DNA of 64,000 nucleotides from NCBI GenBank assembly GCA_034770075.1, contig CM068383.1:3782374-3846373 (forward strand), given 5' to 3'. Shown one piece after another: positions 23,301 through 38,300 of the stretch. Numbering within the stretch: position 1 is the first letter of the stretch; every line of letters starts with the position of its first letter. The position numbers were made by a program, and so were the translations under genes. The notes below the pieces were generated by a model. That model was given only the letters and a program-made list of their open reading frames with translations, was not told the origin of the DNA and made no database searches. This DNA is from Aralia elata (taxonomy: Eukaryota > Streptophyta > Magnoliopsida > Apiales > Araliaceae).

Positions 23301-26300
23301 AGTTAGTTGTCCTGGGGTCTGAATGTAAAAATGGCAGTGAGGTTCTAGAAAGTGGTTATGGTGATAATGTAGGTGCAGAGGAGAAGACGCTGACTTTAAA
23401 TAAAGGGTCTCTTGAATCTGAGTCTCACAATAATGGTTGCAGTCCAATTGCTATTAATTCAAGTTCTAATATCGAAAGGATGACGTCTGCTTCTGAGAAT
23501 TCTTTCTTAAGAAATGTGGGTGGTATACGCTTCCCAATAAGTGGTGAAAATGCAAGGAATAATGTCTACAATGTTGATAATAGTGATGGTATCCTCGTTG
23601 CCATTATTGGCCTCTTAGGTGCTTTAGTTATATCAGGGCATCTCAAGTTTGGTTCGCATGCTCCTTCAGATGTGACAGGAAACACTCTGGGTTTACTTGA
23701 GGGAGGTGGTACCATGTTTGATGATAAAGTTTCTCTTCTACATTTTTCTTTACAGAAGGCTTTCCAAGTGGCACCAAACAGGCTTATGACTAGGAACGTC
23801 TATACAGCTTTATTGGGTGCATCGGTATATGCATATCCTTTTTTCTTGTTCTCTCTAATTCCTCCATTCACCAGTAACTTTAGTGGTACTCATCTCAATT
23901 AACAAAGCTAATTATTTCAAAACTAATCACGCCTTCCCAAATAAAATCCTTCTCAAGCTTCTCAAGCATCCTCTTAATTGAAGTTAGAATCGGGAGAAGG
24001 AATAGATTTGTAGGTTGGCTTACTAGAGAGCGTACACTTCCTTAGATTTGTTGCTTCTTCCAACCTGTTGATCTTGTTATGACTTTTTCATAGCCAAATT
24101 CACTACCCTAGACTCAAAGGAAGGGCCTAAGGCTACTAAATAAGCATAGAGAAGTCGACCAATGAACAATTCAATTTAGCTGTCAAGCCCAACTTCAGCA
24201 TGACACTGTAATTTTAGCAATACTGACCTCATAGTGTTCTCCTATTTGTAAGAGTGTCTATATCGAACTATGAACCTGATATGTTTTTATATAATATATT
24301 TTATGTTTCAGCTAAATATGTCATCAACAGAAGATGGGATGAACTTTTATGATTCTGGTCATCGCTTTGAGCATTTGCAAATTTTATTGGTTCTTTTGCG
24401 TTCACTTCCTTATGCACCCAAGGGATTGCAAAGTCGAGCTTTACAGGTACTATCTTCTATTCCAGTTCCCTTGTTTTGTAGACCATATTTCTCTATCTTC
24501 TCTATGAAGTTTTAGTGCGGGTACTTGTGCAAATAAGCTTAACAACAAGCATATGCTGTATTTTAATGTTTGTATGTAAACCTATTAGTGACCAGTAGAA
24601 GAGACCTAATGATCCCTTATTGAGTTTAATGTTTACAAAATTTCTAAGGAACCAAATTCTCCAAACTCCTATATGTAGTAATAACACTTTACCAGTAATC
24701 ACAAGATTAACTGAATTCAGTGCTGGATTTTAAAACCATTTAAATAGCACAACCTCCTATAGCATAGACAAAATTGAGGCTTGACCTCTGGCCTTTGTTA
24801 GGTGATTGTGTGTTCTTTGTATCTTATCTACGGGATTCAGCTATGACATCTTTTAGATGAGTTTCCACTTTAAATCTCCATAAATATTGACGAGCTGTCC
24901 TTTGCTAGGACATTCTATTCTTCCATGTTTGCTGTTTGAGAACATTCTGTCATCTTAAGTTTGATTCACATCTTTCTAATTAAACATTTTCTTTTATCTG
25001 AAATAATATTTGTGTCGTATAATTTATAACTGTATAAAACAATTTAATCTGTTCTATTTTGTTAGTTAGGTTGTTTGACTGGCAGCTTGAGAGGGGATTT
25101 TATAAAAATATATCAAAAATAGTTTACTCATCAGGTTCTGTTTGGTTTTAAGATTTTAGTACAACTAACCATAAAATTTGGTTTGGTTATGAGAAAATAC
25201 CACTTACCATAATATAGTAAGAAAAACGCTTGGGCGTGTCTATTAATATTTTTAAGTGCCACTTATTAAAAATTAAAAAATATTTCTAAGTGCCACGGCC
25301 GAGCTCTAGTAAAAATAGCACTAAGTGCCACGGCCGAGCTCTAGTAAAAATAGCACTAATTCCTTATCCCAGTTTTAGTCTTGTATACTTGGAGGGTTGA
25401 ACTGGAAATAACCTAGCTCTTTGATAAACTCTTGTTGGAGTGCAGACCTATGATAATACACTTGGTAAGTAACTCTAATGTGACCAGTAATTTAAATCCA
25501 CTATCAATTTGCTTTTGGGTTATTGACCTTATTGGTTGTTTTTTTGTAATGCAAGGCATTTGTTGCATTAAATAAGGCTGAAAATTTATTTCATCATATA
25601 ATATTAGTTGGCTGGAAATACTAACATTTTGGCCATTCAAAAACTGTGTTATGACAGATGAAAACCCAGCAATCTAACGTAATAACTGTTTGTGAAAATA
25701 AAAACTGTTGCAGAAGTGTGTTTGTTGTCTGGAGAAGGTGTAGAAAATCTATACACAATGTTATTATTTCATATTGCAAGAGTTTACAATTTATACAAGT
25801 TTGGTGCTCTATTCTAGGAGTAAAACAAGGAGCATAAAATAGGGAGAGGAAAACAAGGAACATGTTTTCCTCCTTAGTGCAGCACTTCTAACACTCCCCC
25901 TCAAGTTGGTGTATAGATATCTCGCATACCCAACTTGAAACACAAGGGATGAAACATCTTACCACTAAGACCCTTAGTCAGAATATCAGCTAGCTGATGT
26001 TCTGTTTTTACAAAAGATAAGAAAATAAGACCACTGACTAATTTTTCTTTGATGAAGTGTCGGTCAATCTCAATGTGCTTCGTTCTATCATGTTGTACCG
26101 GATCATTTGCAATACTAATGGCTGCCTTGTTGTCACAAAACAACTGCATAGGCCCTTTAGTTGTAACACCCAAATCTTCTAGCAAGGTTCGAAACCACAT
26201 TAGTTCACATATACCCAAGGCGATAGCTCGATATTCAGCCTCAGCACTAGATCTTGCCACCACAGACTGTTTTTTACTACGCCAAGTAACAAGATTACCT

Positions 26301-29300
26301 CCAACAAATGAACAGTAGCCTGATGTAGATCGACGATCCTCTATAGAGCCAGCCCAATCTGAGTCGGAAAAAGCTTCAACTCTCATATGACCATTTGGTG
26401 CAAACAATAAACCTTTGCCAGGAGCAGACTTGAGATACCTCAAAATTCTGTACACGGTTTCCATATGACTTTGTCGAGGATCATGCATATATTGACTGAC
26501 TATACCAACAACATAAGATATATCAGGTCTAGTATGAGAAAGGTATATCAATCGTCCCACCAAACGTTGATATCTTTCTCTATCAACCGTAGGTCCTGTG
26601 CCACCTACTAGATGATGATTAACTTCAATAGGAGAATCAACAGGCTTACATCCCAACATGCCAGTTTCTGTTAAAAGATCAAGTACATACTTCCTTTGAG
26701 ATAGAAAAATTCCACCGGAAGATCTTGCAACTTCAATACCAAGGAAATATTTCAAAGGACCAAGATCCTTGATCTCAAACTCTTTGGCTAGTCTTGCTTT
26801 GAGGTTAACTATTTCTTCTCTATTATCCCCTGTCACCACAATGTCATCAACATAAACAATAAGAATGGTAGTCTTACCCTTTATTTGTTTGACAAATAGA
26901 GTATGATCTGCTCGACTCTGCTTGTACCCAAACCTTATCATTGCCTTGTGGAATTTACCAAACCAGGCTCTAGGAGATTGCTTCAAACCATACAGAGCCT
27001 TTCGCAGCTTACAGACCTTACCCTCAGTTGCAGATGAAGCAAAACCAGGGGGTATTTCCATATATACCTCTTCTTCTAGGTCACCATGAAGAAATACATT
27101 TTTCACATCCAATTGCTGAATATCCCAGCCAAAGTTTGCTGCACATGAGATTATGGTACGAACAGAGTTCATCTTTGCCACGGGAGCAAAAGTCTCCTGG
27201 TAATCAATCCCGTGAGTCTGAGTGTACCCTTTTGCAACTAACCTGGCTTTGAGTCTTTCAACTGTCCCATCTGCCTTTTGTTTCACTGTATATACCCATT
27301 TGCAACCAACTGGTCTTTTCCCGTAAGGAAGAGTAACTAGTTCCTAAGTATCATTTTTTTTCAGGGCATTCATCTCTTCTATCATAGCATGTTTTCATTT
27401 CTCGTTGCTAATTGCTTCTTTCCACCCCTGAGGAATAGATATAGAGGACAGAGAAGAAACAAAGGAATGGTAGGATGCAGATAATTTATCATATGAAACA
27501 AAGTTCGAGATAGGATGTTGTGTACAAGACTTGACACCTTTTCTAAGAGCAATAGGAATGTCAGTATCATCAGGAGAACAAATAGGATCAGGATTCATAC
27601 CATTAGTATTACCAAGACTCGGTTCAGAGCAAGGTTGGTGTAGTGGTGCAGCAATGTTGACCTTATTCTTCCCTTTTCGAGTATAGGTCCTCAACTCAGG
27701 CTCGGACTGTAACTGTAACTCCCCCTGTGTAGCATTATCAGAAACAACAACAGGAGTAGAGGAAGATGACTCGAACTCCCCCTGTGTAGTATTATCAGAA
27801 ACAACAACAGGAGTAGAAGAAGATGGTATAATAATACTTGTACTTGTACTAGTTTCAAAAGACGTCTCCTCATCAATAACATGTTCCTCCCCCTGAGGAG
27901 ACGGTGAAGAAGAATAAAAAGGTTCAGACTCCCAAAAAGTTACATCCCGAGTGACAAACACTTTGTGAGAAGGGGGGTGATAACATTTATAACCTTTTTG
28001 GGTCGGAGAATAACCAATGAAAACACACCGAAGAGCTTTGGGATCTAATTTACCCCGAGTGGGAGATTTTTCATGAACATAACACACACACCCAAAAACT
28101 CGAGGTGAAGGAGAAGGACTTGTCATGTGTTGGAGGAAAGAAATGGGACTTCTATTCCCAAGAATTCTAGAAGGAAGCCGATTTATAAGAAAAGTAGCAG
28201 TTAAAACGGCATCTCCCCATAGAAATTTAGGTGTGTTCATAGTGAACATAAGAGTGCGTGCTACCTCTAGTAAGTGTCGATTTTTCCTTTCTGCCACCCC
28301 ATTTTGTTCTGGGGTTGTGACACAGGAGGTTTGAAGTATGATGCCATGCTGAGAGAGATAGGATGCAAAAGTATTATTATTACTATATTCTCGACCATTA
28401 TCGCTATGGAGAATCTTGACTTTAGCTTCAAATTGGGTTTGGATCATTTATGAAAATTTTGAAAACAGTCAAACACCTCATTTTTGGAATGAAGAAGATA
28501 AATCCAAGTTGTACGAGAATAGCAATCAATAAAACTAACAAACCATCTATGACCAGAACGAGAGACAACCCGAGAGGGTCCCCACACATCAGTATGTATA
28601 ATAGCAAAAGGTTCAGAATGTCGACTGTTAATAGCAGAATAAGTAGAACGTTTGTGTTTACCTAATTCACATGGTTCACATAAAAACGGAGTTTTGTGAC
28701 ACTGCTTAACTAAAGAAGGGAATAAAGACCTTAGTATTGATAAAGGAGGATGTCCCAAACGTCGATGCCATTGATGAAGAGAAGTCAGGTTAGATTCAAA
28801 AGTAGATTGAAGAGCCTGAGTAGCAGTTCCATCTGTAATCAAAGGCATGTTAGATGTGACACCATCCAAATAATATAGACTACCAACTGCACTACCACTA
28901 CCAATCTTTTGCCCTGTCACCAAGTCCTGAAAAATACAATGAGTTGGAAAAAAAATGACTGAGCAATGTAAGGATTCAGTAAGACGTTGGATAGATAATA
29001 GGTTTGCGGTAAACGAAGGAATATGAAGAACGGATGATAATGTTAATAAAGGAGTACAAACTACTGAACCTCTCCCAGAGATAGGAGAAAGAGAACCATC
29101 AGCTACTCGGACCTTGTCTTTGCCAGAACAAGGCGTGTATGAGGTAAAGAGATTGGAGGACCCAGTCATATGCTCGGAAGCACCTGTGTCAATGATCCAA
29201 CTAGGACAAGTAGATGAGACATTAAGAGCACAAGAGTGTATACCTGATTGTGCATAATGAGAAATAGATTTGGAACCTTGTTGTCCCATGCTACTGTTAT

Positions 29301-32300
29301 GAACCCTACTGCTAGCACCACTTTGTTCCGCCATGTAAAAGATGAGTACAATATATATCCGAGGAGAATAAACTTTCCAAAGGATATCAAATAATTGCAC
29401 TACACTTAGAGACAGAATTCCCTGGGAAAAACATGCTGGAAAAAGCTGCCGTAAAAGTCGCCGGAAAAAGTCGACTGATAAATGATCAGAACCACGCCGG
29501 TAAAAAACTGTCGGTAAAAGTCGCCGGAAAAAGTCGTCGGGAAAAGTCGCCGGAAAAAGTCGCCTAATAAAGGATCAGAGCTTTGATACCATGTAGAAGG
29601 TGTAGAAAATCTATACACAATGTTATTATTTCATATTGCAAGAGTTTACAATTTATACAAGTTTGGTGCTCTATTCTAGGAGTAAAACAAGGAGCATAAA
29701 ATAGGGAGAGGAAAACAAGAAACATGTTTTCCTCCTTAGTGCAGCACTTCTAACACTGTCTTTTGATGGAACTTACCGCTAAGATTTTTGATGGAACTTA
29801 ACGCTAAGATTTTTGATGGCTGGCATGTTCCTAATCATATTTTATTGGATATACTGGTTTTGGTACACCCCCTTGTCTGTGGTGGCGGGTGGCTTTAAAG
29901 GAGTGACCTTATTAATACATTGTGCCATGATTGTATTGACATGGAAGCCTGAATACTCGAGTCTTTAGACAGTGTCAAATAAAGTAGTGAACATAGCAAA
30001 AAGCTCTTAATTTTGGTTTTACACTGGAATTACTTCGTCTAAGTAGAAGATTTTGAATTTGTCTCTCCCATATTCTCCACCACTAAATTACAGAAGTGAG
30101 ACACTGGTTCTTTTGATGGAAATTTCCCTAACCTATGATCTTTAGTATCATAAAGGAACTGTGCAAGTTAAAGGCTGTTGTATACTGGTTGGCAAGTCTT
30201 GCAACTGTTTGGTTTTATGAGCAAAGATCTGATGGGACTTGGATGATAAAAACTTGATCAGATATCTCAAAATTCAATGTCAAGGCCTTGTGAACTTTGG
30301 AAGGAACATGATTTATCTGTACCACATTGTGCTACCACTTCTACAGCTTGTTTCAAGAAACCAATGTGTATAACTTGTTGCTGTTATCTCAAATCATCAG
30401 CTGAAGTATTAACGCATATCAAAAAATAAAGTTTCTGGCATGTTTTTTTTTTTTAATTTAATTAATTATTTATTATATATATAACTTTTATTTTTTATAT
30501 TTCTAATGTATTTTTAGAATTAATTTATTATTTACACTGATGTTTGATTATGTCATTATGTTTTGTCTAATTTGTTCACACGTCTTGTATCAAATTACTT
30601 GGATTTTAGTTGCCACCAATTCATAGGCCTAATTCCTTACCATGGTCTTCATGAAAGTCATTTTCAGTTTCTTATATGTTCCTCTGTATTTGATTTCAGG
30701 ATCTTCTGTTTTTGGCTTGCAGTCATCATGAAAACAGAAATAGTCTTACACAAATGGAGGAATGGCCTGAGTGGATTTTAGAGGTTCTTATATCTAATTA
30801 TGAGGTAATATTTTGTATTAATCTGAAAAGTTCTATTCCCTCTTCAAAATTATGTATAACTAATGGTGAAACTCTTTAGGACATGATAGTGGCTGTTATC
30901 TATCAGACATATTTCCTTATTAGTAGGTTTTTTACATGTTTTAATTATATTACTTTTCCCTGCAGAAGGGGTCAAGTAAGTCAAATTCTCAAAGCTTGAA
31001 AGACGTGGAAGACCTCATACACAATTTCCTCATAATCATGTTAGAGCATTCGATGCGCCAGAAGGATGGATGGAAGGTTGAATTTATTTGTTTTTCCCCC
31101 TTCTTTAGTGCCAATATATCGTGTTTCCCACTTCTCTCCGTTTCTTAGTAAATCTCTTATGTTTTTCTCTAATTTAAAAATTATCATAATAATTTCTGCA
31201 GTTTACTTTGAGCCATTATCTGTATATGTTCTTGTTGCATTGATGATGCCACTAATATAATACTTGCTTTTGTACTTCTTAATTCCTTTGCATTCGGCTT
31301 AATTGATTTCGGTTTCACGTTAATTAAAGCTTTAAAATCATTGATATTCATGAATATCATAATATCACGAAATCAGTACTTCTTAATTCCTTCGCATTCG
31401 GCTTAATTGATTTCGGTTTCACGTTAATTAAAGCTTTAAAATCATTGATATTCATGAATATCATAATATCACGAAATCAAGACAGGCGACTAGTTGCATT
31501 ATTCTCTTAATAGCATAATATATTATGGATATAGAAGAGAGAATTCACTGCTTAGGAGTACAAAGAGTCCTTTAAAAAAAAGGAGCACATACTATGAAAA
31601 TACTTAAATCAGTGAGAAGAGCTCTTTAATTATGTTGAACCTAGCCACACTTTAGAACCCACCTAAGATGGTAGAAATGGATCCTTGAAAGTCTTACTAT
31701 TACGGTCAATCGGCTATTCAAATGCACCATAAGACAACATACTTTGCACTATCACAAACACATTTATTCTCTTTGTCTTATGCAAATAAATTTTTGTATG
31801 AGACAAAGTGTTGAAGGAGAAATGATACTCTAAAAGGTATCTAAACTCCCAAAAAACCTACTCCGAAGATGATGTGATTGGATAGTATAAGAATAAATGA
31901 AATTTTAACTCATTATGCTGTATTTACAGTACACAACCGGTCATTTGTTTTATGCACAAACACTGAGTAATGAGACACATTCTCATTTATTTTGCCTTAG
32001 CTTCTTGAGTGGGACTTGTGAAATTCTATTTTGGAGTGTTGGAGGAATGTGGTTGCCTTGCTTTTGTGGAAAATATATTGTTAATTCAGTTGAGGATTTG
32101 GAAGAAATGGGGATTCAAAGGGATAGTAGTTTCGTCCATGATTCAGAAACGCTAATTGACTGGGTATGTAAAACGAAAACAGGTACAAGGAATTTACCTA
32201 TTGTAGAATGCACAAGGCATTTAGTTCTCGTACCACGATTCAGAATGGTAGTACCCAGTACGTGGAAGGTGAGGCAATAAGAGTTTCCTGGTAATCTTGA

Positions 32301-35300
32301 TTTCGTCTTTATAGGAAATTTGGAATGACGTTAGATTGTTTAGGGAAAGCTACAATGATTATTTTTCTTGCCTCCCTTTGGACTTATATTAAGGGAAAGC
32401 TTTTTGTCTTTCAATTTGTCTAAGGAAATGATTACTTTTCTTGCTTCATGTAGGCTTTATGCTAAGGGAGCCTTCAAGGCTACCTCTCTGACTGGCTTGT
32501 GTAGAGATTGTACACTGCATCTTTTTACTATAGGTTTCTTCTACTTAATATAATTTCTCTTTTCATAATGAAACAAATATACTTCATTAGGAATTGAAGT
32601 TCTTTTAACAATCCAAACGAAGAAATTAGACTCATTCTCATCCAGAAAATGAAGGAACGACCATTCGATCCCACTCAAAGTAAACATTGATTTAGCAGGA
32701 GAAAAAGCTTTGTTGAGATGCCATAACTATAATCAGTAGCTAGTCTCGAGTCAGATAAGAACTAATGAGCAAGCAAAAGCACTAACCATATAAGGAACTT
32801 GGGCTTTTTAATAAAGCTGGTTATGGTAAGCGATTTAGTAGGACGATAAGATAGAGTCTAACACTTATTTTTTCTTGTTGTTTGAAGATGACACTGGGTA
32901 CGGAGCTGGAGCAGTTTAGTCGCCTTAGGTATGTGGTCATTTGCTTCAAAGAGTCACTGGGGCTCAAAAGAAATGTCAGAAAAGAGAGACTTGATTGCTG
33001 TGGGGAATGTAGAGAGGTCGAGAGAGGTGGTAGCAACTTTGGGGTTTGGGTCGGTCTCTTTCTATTACATATTTGGAGTTTCCAGTTAGGGGTTTCTCAC
33101 AACGCAAATGCCTTTGGTACCTAATAATTGATAATTGAGATGTTTGAGAGGAGGTTGGAAAAAAATACATACTTACCTTTAGTGACGGATGTAGGAATTT
33201 AATCAAGGGTGGTCAATATTTCAACTTAAGAAATATGACTATTAAAAAAAAAAAATTAAGTGACAATATCTATAAGTAAAATCACATAATATAAATTTAC
33301 ACAAAAATTGCATAAAATTCATTACAAAATCATTCTTTAGTGTTTCACTTCTTGAAATTGTTTCATAATTGCTTCATCTATAATAGTATGAAATACATCT
33401 TTCTTAATGTAAGTACTAAGTCATACTCCCTCAGTTATATTGATTGTTTAAATTAAATTTAATATATTTTAAATTCAAAATTGATATGATTGATTAATAT
33501 TTTTAAACTATAAATCTATTTAGATAGTACTTTACAATTTTCATAATTGTATTGTTTAAAAATAAAATTACTTTATATCAATTTTGAATTTAAAAAAAAA
33601 TCTCAAATTGACTTTAAAATGTCAAATTTAATTCTTTATTTTTGGAACGGAGAGAATACTATTTAGGGTGGACAACTTCTTCTTCTTTTTTTTTTCTGTA
33701 CTTTTATATATTTCTTAAATTAGTAGTAATAAATTAAAAAAATAATAATTATGGGTGGTCAATTGACCACCCTTGCTTAAGTGTGGATCCGTCAATGCTA
33801 ACCTGAAGGAGGTCGATTGATGCTTATCAAGACCACTTTGGCAAGTTTGCCTGCATATTTCATGCCCTTGTTATCTTTATTGATTTTCTTAAAGAAGAGA
33901 TTGGACTGTTTGATGAGAGATTTCTCATGAAGAGGAAATGATGAAAATGATGAAGGTTTCATATATTAGCTTAGTTGAGTAAAAGAAAGTGTGAATGCCA
34001 ATTTGGAAGGGATTGGGCACTAAGAACACTTGGTAAAAAAGAGAGTTTTTAAGTCTTGTACTTGGTTACATTACTCATGTTTTGCCATTTTTGGTGATGT
34101 TTATGGATAACACAACACTATAACATTATTCATTGGGGCTTGATTTATTTATTAAGCTATTAGTTAGACTAAGAACTAACACTGTTGGAAAATAGTCTAA
34201 CAGAGCATATCAAGCATTCAAGGCCTTCCTGTTTGTGTGGCACATCTCATAGAGAGAGAAACTTACAGAGATACACAACTGATGACACAACTAAATGGAA
34301 GAAATATGATAGATGGAAAAACTTGACCTTAAGACTTTATAAGCCATGGTTTTGATATCATGTTAAGACTATCAGTTTAAATCAAGCTCTCGACATCTGT
34401 AACAGTTCATTTTTTTCACTTTATCAGATGTTCATGGAATATAATCTCTGCAAGCCTGGTAGTATTATCAGTTCATTTATTTTATCTGGCTATTATTTCC
34501 CTTGACAGGATATTGAAGCTACAATTCATTGTGCAGAATGGCTTTCTATGGTTGGTGGATCTAGTACAGGAGACGAACGAATCAGGTGCTTTCCTCTGTT
34601 ATTAACTAGCGTCCTTATAAATTTTGCCTTAAACAGCAATATATGGTCAGTTGAATATACCTATTCTTGTTCCGATTTGAAATTGGATAGAGTGCAGCAG
34701 GGGCATGATGATAGCCAAGTGTCTGTTAAATATATAATTATTTTAGTACAATCCTATCTTAAAACATAGAAAATCAGACAGAGGGAGTAAATTTTTACTA
34801 TTGCTTTGATCTCATTAACTATAGCAGCTACAATTATCGATTACTTTGTGTGATTCAATCTTCTTTGTGTTTCAAAGACGTGAAGAATCACTACCTATTT
34901 TCAAAAGAAGGCTTTTGGGAGAATTGCTGGATTTTTCTGCCAGAGAACTGCAGGTTCAGGTATTACATACATACTTGTGTGTGTGTGTATATATATATAT
35001 GTTTTCCAGTTAATAAACAACAGAAACAATCAATAAGGAATAGTGCACAGCAGATATGAAAGATGAGTGTTGTTTCAATTTAAGAAAAAGATGAAGACGA
35101 TCTAAAAAAAGCCCACTGAAGATTAAAGTAACAACCTGAACATGCGAGATTTCACATATATAATTACTACCTCCATTTCACATAAAGAGTCCCATTTGAT
35201 TTTTTCCCCAGCCAATTTGTGAATCTTAAAATTCAAAAGTGATGTAAGTTTATTCATTTTTGGTTAATGCAATAGTTAATATGTAAACTACTGAAAAAGT

Positions 35301-38300
35301 ATTACTAAGTAAGAAAATTTAAAATAAATTCACATCACAATTTGAATTTTAGGATTTTGCTAATTAACTTCTAAGTCAAACAGGGCTCTTTGTGTGGAAT
35401 GGAGGGAGTATAATTAAGGGGTGATGATCCTTTTCTACTTTTTGGGAGTTGTTACCTTTTATTTTTTAGGGCAGAAAAGGTTGATTTACTGGTCAGAGCT
35501 TTTCTGCTTACTCATTCAATGCTCTCTATAGTAGGCATAGATTGGTTACATCCCCTTCTCTCTAGATAAACTTAACGAAAAAAACAGAAGAGTGCTTTCT
35601 TTTCCTATACATGCTTTCATCAATCCTTCTTTACGATGAAAAAATAGTTGGGTTTGAATTTTGCTTACAAGACTATCTGGTTATAAGAGTCTCTCCTCCC
35701 CCCCACCCCTTGTCTTTTCAAGCTTTGTTTATTCTTACTCTTTAGCTCTTACTTCCTTTCGTGTTTAAGGTGATCTATTTTTTCCCCTTCAAATGTTTCA
35801 CTGAATAAATTTTAGAAGATGTTTGCTCCGAGAAGAAAGAAGTATAATAGTTAAAAATACTTTTTTTTTCCCTGTGCTTTGATGCAGACACAAGTTATTG
35901 CTGCAGCAGCTGCTGGTGTCGCGGCTGTGGGGTTATCACCAATGGATTCTAAGGCAGAAGCAGAGAATGCGGCTCAACTTTCGGTGGCCTTGGTAGAGAA
36001 CGCAATTGTGATTTTAATGCTTGTTGAAGATCATTTACGTCTACAAAGCAAATTATATAGCCCTTCCACTTTTCCGGATTCTTCTGCTTCGCCTCTGTCG
36101 CGTGTACTTCCAGCAGGTAACACTACGAATAAGGCTTCATTCAGCACAGAACCTTTAGAAGCTGTGGCTGAACGCAGATCATCATCAAGTGATTCTGGAG
36201 GACTTCCCCTTGATGTATGTTTTCAGCTTTCTCAGTTCATGCATATACAAAGGTTTTTCAAATCCGGCCCAGAACAACTTGTTCAACCAGAAATTCAGTA
36301 GATTCGAGCCTAATCCTCGACTGATTCTATACTTGGAATGTTTTTTTTTTTTTGGATGGTGGGGGTTTAATATTTTGTAATATGAATGTTACGACTTACG
36401 AGCAAAACCCACTGGACCAATTAGGTGTTGGGAGGAGTGTGGGTTGAGGTCAATCCAATGACCTGGATGGTATTTTGATTTTTGAGAACCAACTGGATAT
36501 GTTAAAAATTTTGGAAACCAAAGATTGGAGTTGTTGAGAGTTGAACCAAGTTGGCTGATAACATAAGCTAGCAACTGCGGAGACAAGATATGTGCTTTGT
36601 TAAAATGGTGACTTTTACTTATTGTGTCTATATATCTAATACCTTATTAAAGTCAACTCTATGAAGACCAATGTCCAGCGGGGAGGACTAGTGGCTACAA
36701 GTATAAACCCCTGTCAATGTAATGAAATCGGGTGCCTTTTAAGATCACTTTGAAAGAATATATTTCATATATATACGCGCATATATAGATAGTCATATAA
36801 ATACTCACGAAAAATGCATCCTATTAAAAGTAAAAAATTAATATTAAATGTATTTATTGAAAAAAGATTCACCATTACTTGGTTCTGTCCTCACTTGTAA
36901 TAAATATATTTTTGTCTATTTTGTCGTTGTTCATTAATTCACGTTTTACACACAGTATATAGATTAAGGTATCCTGGGTTAAGCAATGAACAGACTAGCT
37001 TTCTGTTTACATTCTCTGTACAATAGAAAAGTTGAGATAAATAAATGAAGTAACTATATCGTCTCATGTCACACGTCTCAACTGGACACAAATGAACTAA
37101 TTTTTTTGCTTACTCTTTATTTGAACTTTTAGATCAGAAATTACGTTTCTATTGAAAAGTATTTACACACACACGCATATATGTATATGTATTGAATGTG
37201 AGGGGTAATATTGACTAGAAAATACACCACTTTAAAAAATGTTAACAGTAAAAGAATCCTCTAGCTTAAGTAATTGCAAGATGAATGATTTTTAGAACTT
37301 CTTTAATCCATCTTTTACTACTTTGGCTGTGCATTTGTTTTCTATGACAATAAGTTTCTTTTGTTTGCTTGTTGATGAGCATAATTTATCAGTTGTTTCT
37401 TTGGAGTGTCTCGTGAACATTTTGCATAGGCATGTCATCTTTATCGACATGTTCGGCTGTTGATTTTTCTGACCTTTTGTTGGAGTGTTTAGTCTCAGAA
37501 CATGATTTTGGTTTGTGATTTGATGATGCTGAATTATTCTTCTTCACCCCTTGGTACCTGTACGATTCTTACTTGACCGGAAAAAAAAGAAGAAGGGAAA
37601 AGCAAAAACAGAAAAAGCCCTCTTTGTGATTAATACTATTAGTGCTTCTTCTTCTTCTTCTTCTTCTTCTTGTACGATTCTTACTTGACCCAAAAAAAAA
37701 AGGGAAAAGCAAAAACAGAAAAAGCCCTCTTTGTGATTAATACTATTAGCACTTGTTACTTCATTAAATCACTTAACTAGTATTGCCAGCTTTTTGACAA
37801 TCTTATATTTACCGTCCAGGGTTGGGTATGTATAGCTGAGACAGCTGACCATCAAGTTCACGCTGAAGCTTGTAGTGAATGTTTTATGTGATTGTTGCTA
37901 TATGTTCTGTCACATAGTTTTCTAGTTCTTTCTTCATGAAATTAAATATATCTTAAACTCAAACAGGTACTTGCTTCAATGGCTGACTCCAAAGGGCAAA
38001 TTTCTGCAGCGGTGATGGAACGGCTTACTGCTGCAGCTGCAGCTGAACCTTATCAATCTGTTTCCTGTGCTTTTGTGTCATATGGGAGCTGCGCTGTAGA
38101 TTTAGCTGAGGGCTGGAAATTCAGGAGTCGATTGTGGTATGGAGTTGGCCTTCCTTCAGTAACAGACTTTGGTGGTGGTGGAAGTGGCTGGGAATCTTGG
38201 AGATCATCTTTGGAGAAAGATGAAAATGGAAACTGGGTTGAACTTCCTTTAATAAAGAAGTCAGTTGCCATGCTACAAGCTTTGTTATTAGATGAGTCTG

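Larger units (their letters stand above)
25730..29755 (-). mobile_element. Ty1-copia LTR retrotransposon without gag (4026 bp), in intron 5
   Basis: Two 164-bp LTRs (25730-25893 and 29592-29755) differ at only two positions. Read on the minus strand, the 5' LTR is the right one. It is followed by a primer-binding site TGGTATCAAAGC complementary to initiator tRNA-Met; the 3' LTR is preceded by the polypurine tract TTGAGGGGGAG. Flanking bases ttgtc and ctgtc are a 5-bp target duplication with one mismatch. Domain order is protease, integrase, reverse transcriptase, RNase H, as in copia. Only about 190-260 bp separate the primer site from the protease frame, so gag is essentially absent. Pol carries a frameshift and two stops. 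It lies antisense to the host gene. Confidence 0.93.
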
